Shown here in pieces: positions 26,717 through 32,213 of a stretch of DNA of 32,213 bases. The notes under the pieces are model-generated. The model saw nothing but the letters and a program-made list of their open reading frames with translations, made no database searches and was not told where the DNA came from. Positions within the stretch are counted from its first letter, which is position 1. The number at the start of each line of letters is the position of its first letter. The stretch spans positions 3,729 through 35,941 of the forward strand of contig JAQULQ010000005.1 of NCBI GenBank assembly GCA_028718505.1. Reading direction: 5' to 3'. The position numbers and the translations under genes were made by a program. This stretch comes from Candidatus Colwelliibacteriota bacterium (GTDB lineage: Bacteria > Patescibacteriota > Minisyncoccia > UBA6257 > Colwellbacteraceae).

Positions 26717-27367
26717 CTATTTAAATAGATTTGCAAACCTTTTTTCTATCCAACTTAAAAATTTGATGGTTTGTCCACTCTTCGCGATTACGGCAGCTCG
26801 CTTGAGTTGTTCGAGATATTCGACTAAGAGATGGTGCGGGGTATATGGTACCGCCTTCAGAAAGGCCAATACTTCATAGTCCGTTATTTCATAATTCCCA
26901 CCACACCACTTCTGAAATAATTGCGATTCAATGATTTCTGTAACGTCTTGTTCAGAAGATCTCCCCCTCGATCGTCTAGATATAACATGCTTCTTCTGTC
27001 GACTCGGGGTTTTTAATAAGTTCTCTGTCTGCATTGCCATCTCTTTCCCTAAATCCGTAATATAGAAACCGGTTTCAATACTACCCGTTGCCCAATTTTT
27101 TCTTCTGGGGTCAACCAATCTTCTAAGGGACTTATTTATTCGATTCGTGTCGGGGTAGATATTGAAACTTGCCATCGAAAACTTTGTGGGGAACATTTTA
27201 AAAAGACTGACTGATATATAATCCCAATAAAGTGGGATCTTCTTTTTTTCTAGAATCGACATCGCAAAAATAGCCAACCTATCTAAGTCCAGATTTTTAT
27301 AACTTTCCGGGGGCAGAGGACGTAAACCTAAAACAAGTTTATCGACCTTGTCTTCGCGCTTAATCAT
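26717..27367 (-). CDS. Hypothetical protein, 216 aa, possibly winged-helix DNA-binding
   Basis: Long ORF in operon; RINKSLRRLVDPRRKNWATGSIETGFYITDLGKEMAMQTE resembles a wHTH region; overlaps upstream gene by 4 bp. Confidence 0.7.
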   Translation of the reverse strand: MIKREDKVDKLVLGLRPLPPESYKNLDLDRLAIFAMSILEKKKIPLYWDYISVSLFKMFPTKFSMASFNIYPDTNRINKSLRRLVDPRRKNWATGSIETGFYITDLGKEMAMQTENLLKTPSRQKKHVISRRSRGRSSEQDVTEIIESQLFQKWCGGNYEITDYEVLAFLKAVPYTPHHLLVEYLEQLKRAAVIAKSGQTIKFLSWIEKRFANLFK

Positions 27368-27594
27368 AATTTGAACTCTCTCTTCTTTTCTCTTTGGCCA
27401 CGCTGAAAGGCTGCTTTTGAAACCCTTGTAGCGCCATCGATAGCGCTAAATATTTTATGTACTTCTGTGTCGGAATAACTGTACAGCGAAGTATTGGAAA
27501 GATTGCTTAAAATACGAAGGTCCTCAAGGACTCGAGTAACCCTTTTCTCAGCAAGCTCCCTGAACTTTCTATTCTTTTCTTCCTTCCTGTTCAT
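27364..27594 (-). CDS. Small 76-aa protein of unknown function, first gene of operon
   Basis: MNRKEEKNRKFRELAEKRVTRVLEDLRILSNLSNTSLYSYSDTEVHKIFSAIDGATRVSKAAFQRGQREKKREFKL; ATGA-type overlap with next gene; near-consensus promoter upstream. Confidence 0.75.
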   Translation of the reverse strand: MNRKEEKNRKFRELAEKRVTRVLEDLRILSNLSNTSLYSYSDTEVHKIFSAIDGATRVSKAAFQRGQREKKREFKL

Positions 27595-27603
27595 AGTACG
27601 GCT

Positions 27604-27647
27604 ATTATACTCTCGCAGAATATTCTGTCAAGTATTCTGTGAATACT
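27604..27647 (-). promoter_or_regulatory. Near-consensus sigma-70 promoter overlapped by palindromic operator-like sites
   Basis: Minus strand TTGACA (27631-27626), 16-bp spacer, TATAAT (27609-27604); palindromes CAGAATATTCTG (27616-27627) and AGTATTC-tgt-GAATACT (27631-27647); ATG only about 9 nt after -10. Confidence 0.75.
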
Positions 27648-27797
27648 CACGGGAATGCTGATGATAGAAGATAAAAGGCGCAATCGATTATCCTAAGTAG
27701 ATCTACTGCTGAGGTGACTTTAAAAAGACCATCTCGGCGTAGATTTGCGTTCACAACGTATATTTCCCGTTTTTAGCGTTGGGGATTAAGGCCATTT

Positions 27798-27817
27798 TTT
27801 CGACCTAATTTCGACCT
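27798..27817. repeat. Two 9-bp direct repeats TTTCGACCT with 11-bp period
   Basis: TTTCGACCT at 27798-27806 and 27809-27817. Confidence 0.6.
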
Positions 27818-27930
27818 TCGCCACATCTTTACCGCACAAATACGGGCTTATTTGCCCTGAAAAGTTATCCCCACAGATGGGTAGGTGTTGGGATTTTTTT
27901 ATTCATTTATAAAGATCACAATTTATATGT

Positions 27931-29214
27931 ATGAAAGAGGAACGATTAATTTGGAAAACGGAGAGTCGTATAGTTAACGATCTTCTCCCCTACTCCGAAA
28001 ATCCACGACGGATGTCAGATAAGCAGATCGAAGGCCTTAAAAAGAGCCTCAGGCGGTTCAATCTAGTCGAAATCCCCGCGATAGACAAAGACAACAGGAT
28101 AATCGCAGGTCATCAACGCATAAAGGCGCTCCAGCTACTCGATCGTGGCGAAGAATCAATCGAGGTGCGTGTGCCCAATCGTAAACTCACCCAAAAGGAA
28201 TACGAGCAGTATCTCTTAACCAGTAACGCCGTAATTGGCGATTGGGATTACGAGAAACTTAAGCTCTTTGATTTAGATTTTTTGGTAGATGTTGGTTTCG
28301 ATCCAATAGAAATTGCCCCGTTTTGGGACAAAGACGCAGAAGTAATAGAAGAGAACTTCGATGTGGAGAAAGAGCTTAAGAGGATTAAAGAAGTCCAGAC
28401 TAAGCCCGGTGATCTAATCATTCTCGGTAAACATAAATTAATTTGTGGAGATTCGACCAACCTTGATGTTCTCGCGAAGCTTTTTGGTGAGGACCGGGCC
28501 TCTATGATCTATTCTGACCCGATCTATAACATAGACATCGATTACAACGGGGGCATAGGCGGCAAACAGAACTATGGCGGTTCAGTAATCGACAGCCGTA
28601 GTGATCAGGAATACAGGGACTTGATAAAAAGCTCCTTGGTTAATGCCCTCGCCTATTCTAAAGAGGACGTCCACGTCTTTTATTGGTCAGATCAGACCTA
28701 TATCTGGCTCATCCAAACCCTCTATAAGGAATTGGGCATCCAGAATAAGAGAGTGTGTCTATGGATTAAAAACGGGCATAACCCCACTCCCCTCGTAGCC
28801 TTTAACAAGGCCTACGAGCCATGTACGTATGGAGTACGAGGAAGACCGTACATTGCTAAAGACATTCAAAACCTGAATGAAGTAATGAATAAGGAAACGA
28901 CTACTGGCAACAATATGCTGGACGAGATAAGTGACATCTGGGCAGTAAAAAGACTGGCGGGTAGAGATTACGAACATGCCACATCCAAACCACCTCAATT
29001 ACACCAGAAAGCCATTCTACGTTGCACTAAGCCGGGCGATATTATTCTCGACAGCTTCTCTGGGTCAGGTAGTACCCTAATCGCCGCAGAACAATTAAAA
29101 AGAAGGGTCTATGCGGTTGAGCTTGAACCCGTATTCTGTGATCTCACGATTAGAAGATTCGAAAAGCTGACTGGCTTGAAAGCCGAAGTAATGCGTGGTG
29201 ATGAAAAAAGATAG
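27931..29214 (+). CDS. ParB-like N-terminal domain fused to DNA (adenine-N6 or cytosine-N4) methyltransferase
   Basis: LLPYSENPRRMSDKQIEGLKKSLRRFNLVEIPAIDKDNRIIAGHQRIKALQLL (ParB/Srx); SMIYSDPIYNIDIDYNGGIGG (DPPY-like); DIILDSFSGSGSTLIAAEQLKRRVYAVELEPVFCDL (AdoMet motif). Confidence 0.93.
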   Translation: MKEERLIWKTESRIVNDLLPYSENPRRMSDKQIEGLKKSLRRFNLVEIPAIDKDNRIIAGHQRIKALQLLDRGEESIEVRVPNRKLTQKEYEQYLLTSNAVIGDWDYEKLKLFDLDFLVDVGFDPIEIAPFWDKDAEVIEENFDVEKELKRIKEVQTKPGDLIILGKHKLICGDSTNLDVLAKLFGEDRASMIYSDPIYNIDIDYNGGIGGKQNYGGSVIDSRSDQEYRDLIKSSLVNALAYSKEDVHVFYWSDQTYIWLIQTLYKELGIQNKRVCLWIKNGHNPTPLVAFNKAYEPCTYGVRGRPYIAKDIQNLNEVMNKETTTGNNMLDEISDIWAVKRLAGRDYEHATSKPPQLHQKAILRCTKPGDIILDSFSGSGSTLIAAEQLKRRVYAVELEPVFCDLTIRRFEKLTGLKAEVMRGDEKR

Positions 29215-29632
29215 ATTAGCTAAAAAGTTTCTAGAAGAACTATCTGAGGTGCCGATAGTTTCTGATAGCTGTGAAAAAGTTGGAATATCGAGGAATACGC
29301 CATACAGATGGCGAAGAGAAGATCCTGTTTTCTCGAAAGAAATGAGTCGAGCGATGAGTATGGGCGTGAATCACGTAAGCGATTTAGCCGAAAGTAAGCT
29401 GATACAAAAAATCCAGCAAGGAGATATGGCTGCTATCAAATATTGGTTAAATAATCGCAAGAGGAACTATGCTCGTCCGCGTCCTAAAGATTATTGGGAT
29501 ACAAAAAGAATTGAGGGGAACATTATCCAGCTTGTGGATATGAGTAGAGATACTGCAAAGAAAGAGAAACGACTAGAAGAACTGGAGAAGAAATACGGCC
29601 ACTTGATGCCAGAGGAAGATTCAAAAGATTAA
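29201..29632 (+). CDS. HTH protein resembling phage terminase small subunit
   Basis: SDSCEKVGISRNTPYRWRREDPVFSKEMSRAMSMGVNHVSDLAESKLIQKIQQGDMAAIKYWLNNRKRNYARPR; ATG at 29201 preferred over GTG at 29195; overlaps methyltransferase end. Confidence 0.65.
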   Translation: MKKDRLAKKFLEELSEVPIVSDSCEKVGISRNTPYRWRREDPVFSKEMSRAMSMGVNHVSDLAESKLIQKIQQGDMAAIKYWLNNRKRNYARPRPKDYWDTKRIEGNIIQLVDMSRDTAKKEKRLEELEKKYGHLMPEEDSKD

Positions 29633-29741
29633 CAGAGCTCCTTTTCCCCTATCACAGACTCTTTGTTTTGCTAAGCCCGTCTGCCAACAAGTTGTCAACG
29701 ATCCTAATTTACTCCTGGTGGGGATCTGTCATCCATTAGAT

Positions 29742-31079
29742 ATGGATACACAAATAAGCGCCCTCACCAGCGACAAAGTGGTTATACCAGTACCAAAGGT
29801 CAAATACTGCCTATACGCCCGTAAAAGCACCGAATCTGACGAAAAACAGGCCCTTTCCATAGACTCCCAGGTAAAGGAGATGCTCCAGATAGCTGAACGG
29901 GATGAGCTGGATATAGTAGATATCCGGAGAGAATCTCACTCAGCTAAGGACTCAGCCCAAAGGCCAGTATTTGAGGAGATCCTTAGAGATATAAGGTCGG
30001 GTAGATACACGGGAATCCTTACCTGGGCTCCCGACAGATTGAGTCGTAATGCTGGAGATTTAGGGAGTCTAGTCGATCTTATGGATCAAAAAAGCCTCAT
30101 TGAGATACGTACCTTTGGACAGATATTCACCAACTCCCCTAGCGAGAAGTTTCTCCTAATGATTCTCTGTTCGCAGGCAAAGTTAGAAAACGATAACAAG
30201 AGCGTGAATGTGAAGCGTGGACTTAGGGCTAGATGTGAAATGGGATTATGGCCAGCACCAGCTCCTACCGGCTACCTCAACGAAAAGAGAATTGATAGGA
30301 AGGGATATGTATTAATAGACGAAGAACGAGCACCTATCGTCAAACAAATATTCGAGAAAGTAGCTAATGAGAAATGGAGTGGACGTAAGCTCTATAACTG
30401 GCTTAAGTTCGATCTTAATTTTAAAACTATTGGGAATAAGAATTTTACTCTGGGGAACATATATACACTGCTAGACAATACTTTCTACTACGGTACTTTC
30501 GAGTATCCTAGGAAGAGTGGAAATTGGTATGCGGGTAAACACCAACCGATTATTACCAAAGAACTTTTCGATCAAACGCAAAAGCAGGTAAAAAGCCAGT
30601 TTGTGAAATCTGAGGGTAAGGAATTTGCCTTTACTAAATTAATGACCTGCGGACTGTGTAAGTCGGGGATCACTGCTGAGGAGAAATTCAAAAAACAGAA
30701 GAATGGCAATATCCATCGATATGTTTATTACGTCTGTGCTAGATCGAAAGATAGGAATTGCAAGGGTGGATATATTAATGAGAAAGATCTCTTAATCCAA
30801 TTTGAGAACCTTATTGAAAAAATAGATATTGATGAAATTGGTATAAGGGGGAAAATAAGAGCAGAGGTAGAAAGATTTAAGAAGTTCCAACAGGTTCTCT
30901 TGGGAAGAAAAGAAAAGATTCAAATAGAAGAAATAGATATTCGGAACTATGCTAAGTATCTCCTAAGAGAAGGGATGGATGTCGAAAAACGAGAACTACT
31001 CGGGTGCTTAAAAAGCAGATTAACATTAAAAGAGGGGGCTGTGTTCTTAGCTCCTGGGGATAAATTTGAGAGTGTATAA
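29742..31079 (+). CDS. Large serine recombinase (resolvase + recombinase + zinc ribbon domains)
   Basis: YCLYARKSTESDEKQALSIDSQVKEML, ILTWAPDRLSRNAGDLGSLVDLMDQ, FLLMILCSQAKLENDNKSVNVKRGLRARCEMG, CGLCKSG...YYVCARSKDRNCKGGYINEKDL. ORF track begins at GTG 29718; ATG at 29742. Confidence 0.95.
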   Translation: MDTQISALTSDKVVIPVPKVKYCLYARKSTESDEKQALSIDSQVKEMLQIAERDELDIVDIRRESHSAKDSAQRPVFEEILRDIRSGRYTGILTWAPDRLSRNAGDLGSLVDLMDQKSLIEIRTFGQIFTNSPSEKFLLMILCSQAKLENDNKSVNVKRGLRARCEMGLWPAPAPTGYLNEKRIDRKGYVLIDEERAPIVKQIFEKVANEKWSGRKLYNWLKFDLNFKTIGNKNFTLGNIYTLLDNTFYYGTFEYPRKSGNWYAGKHQPIITKELFDQTQKQVKSQFVKSEGKEFAFTKLMTCGLCKSGITAEEKFKKQKNGNIHRYVYYVCARSKDRNCKGGYINEKDLLIQFENLIEKIDIDEIGIRGKIRAEVERFKKFQQVLLGRKEKIQIEEIDIRNYAKYLLREGMDVEKRELLGCLKSRLTLKEGAVFLAPGDKFESV

Positions 31080-31100
31080 TGTTATAATTTCATCATCTGT

Positions 31101-32213
31101 ATGAGAAAAATTGCCCCACAGGAATTGAAAAAAACGTCGATCCCCTTCACCTTCCCCGAAGAACCTACTGCAATTATTAAAGAGCTTAGGAATTACCTAG
31201 CCGGTAGAACCTCCGGTATTAGTCGCGATGAAGCACTTCTTGAAGAAGTTCTCAAGGTACTCTTCTGTCTTATAAATTTCCCACAAACGAAACTGCCTGA
31301 GGAAGAATTTGAAACAGCAAAAGAAATTCGGGCTGAATTTTCTAGACTCAAAAGCAAACTTAACGGCTTTTACGGCTCCGATGAAGAGATATTACTTGAT
31401 CCCAAGTCAATTCAATACGTTGCAGAGGGCCTTCGCAAAATCTTGAATAATATGAAGAGGGAGATCGACATCGTTGCAAATCTATATCAAGCATTTATTG
31501 GGGGAAGTATTAGAGGACAAGAAGGTCAATTCTTCACACCGCGAGTGGCTGTGGACTTTCTAGTTAAAGCAGTTGGAGTCAAAAGTAGTTGGAAAGTTAT
31601 AGATACCGCTTGTGGAGCATGTAGCTTCCTTACTCGATCTTATACGCAGGTGCTCAAGAAGGAGGGACCAGAGGAGGCCAAAAACTTTGCGAAGAAGAAT
31701 CTCTTTGGGATTGAGAAAGATGAGAAATTATCCAGATTGGCCAGAATTCATCTATATGTCCTTACCCAAGAACTCGGCAATATCAATAATGCAGACTCCC
31801 TATTAATAAAGAAGGGGTATTTAACCAACATAAGGGATGGGGATTTTGACTTAGTTATTACAAATCCACCCTTTGGCGCACGTATTAAATCCGCTGACGA
31901 AGAGACTTCGTCCAAGTATGAGCTCGGTCACAAATGGGAGAACAGGGATGGTAAGCTCGTAATGACAAGTCGGGTGGTTGAAAATACTCCTCCTCAGGTT
32001 CTATTTATGGAAAGAAATGTGCGAGCCCTGAAGCCAGGAGGGATGCTCGCGACCGTTATCCCTGAGAGTTTAGTTTCAAACGAGAATTACAAGAGTGTAG
32101 TTAATTATCTCTTAAGGAATACTTCCATTGAAGCAATAATTGGAATGCCCGAATCACTTTTTAAAACTTCCGGGAAGGGCGGCACCCATACAAAAACTTG
32201 CCTTTTAATCGCC
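31101..32213 (+). CDS. N-6 DNA methylase (HsdM/type I RM-like), 3' end cut by window edge
   Basis: Not in the ORF track (runs off the end). Manual translation MRKIAPQELKKTSIPFTFPEEPTAIIKELRNYL...LYQAFIGGSIRGQEGQFFTPRVAVDFLVKAVG...VIDTACGACSFLTRSY...DFDLVITNPPFGARIKS. Confidence 0.9.
   Translation, partial: MRKIAPQELKKTSIPFTFPEEPTAIIKELRNYLAGRTSGISRDEALLEEVLKVLFCLINFPQTKLPEEEFETAKEIRAEFSRLKSKLNGFYGSDEEILLDPKSIQYVAEGLRKILNNMKREIDIVANLYQAFIGGSIRGQEGQFFTPRVAVDFLVKAVGVKSSWKVIDTACGACSFLTRSYTQVLKKEGPEEAKNFAKKNLFGIEKDEKLSRLARIHLYVLTQELGNINNADSLLIKKGYLTNIRDGDFDLVITNPPFGARIKSADEETSSKYELGHKWENRDGKLVMTSRVVENTPPQVLFMERNVRALKPGGMLATVIPESLVSNENYKSVVNYLLRNTSIEAIIGMPESLFKTSGKGGTHTKTCLLIA

Noticed and set aside
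1-32213. rRNA and tRNA genes
   Set aside because: No convincing rRNA segment or cloverleaf was recognised by eye; tRNAscan-SE and an Rfam scan would be decisive.

Overview
The window has two parts. Positions 1 to about 18.7 kb look like bacterial core/housekeeping DNA, and about 18.7 to 32.2 kb is accessory DNA. The core part carries, mostly on the minus strand: a MacA/MacB-type exporter with two tandem permease genes, a PD-(D/E)XK nuclease, an EnvC-like M23 peptidase, gltX, a peptidoglycan cluster (murG, ftsW, a D-aminoacylase-like gene, mraY) and scpB/scpA. It also carries dnaX, a GerMN-domain lipoprotein-like gene and a YjbQ-family gene. Gene content and small proteins suggest a Patescibacteria/CPR-like genome, but that is inference. 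UGA is used as a stop, so code 11 fits. Main points of interest: (1) a six-gene minus-strand operon (about 27.6 to 21.05 kb) whose central 937-aa protein fuses an N-terminal GHKL/HSP90-like ATPase, a sigma-70 region-4-like HTH and a C-terminal DnaA domain IV, next to a membrane-anchored S49 peptidase, a Cas4/RecB-like nuclease and a NucS-like nuclease. This is the best candidate for an undescribed, possibly defensive, system. (2) A cobalamin-riboswitch-like leader with a terminator/SD-sequestering hairpin directly upstream of a secreted alpha/alpha-toroid protein with a peptidoglycan-binding domain, suggesting a B12-scavenging surface protein. (3) A divergent RHH-Nudix fusion regulator with a degraded Nudix box and tandem operator-like repeats. 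(4) A canonical WhiB-like protein outside its usual taxonomic context. (5) A mobile-element-like module at the right end: ParB-like/DNA methyltransferase fusion, TerS-like HTH protein, large serine recombinase and a truncated N-6 methylase. All domain calls are by eye; no searches were run.
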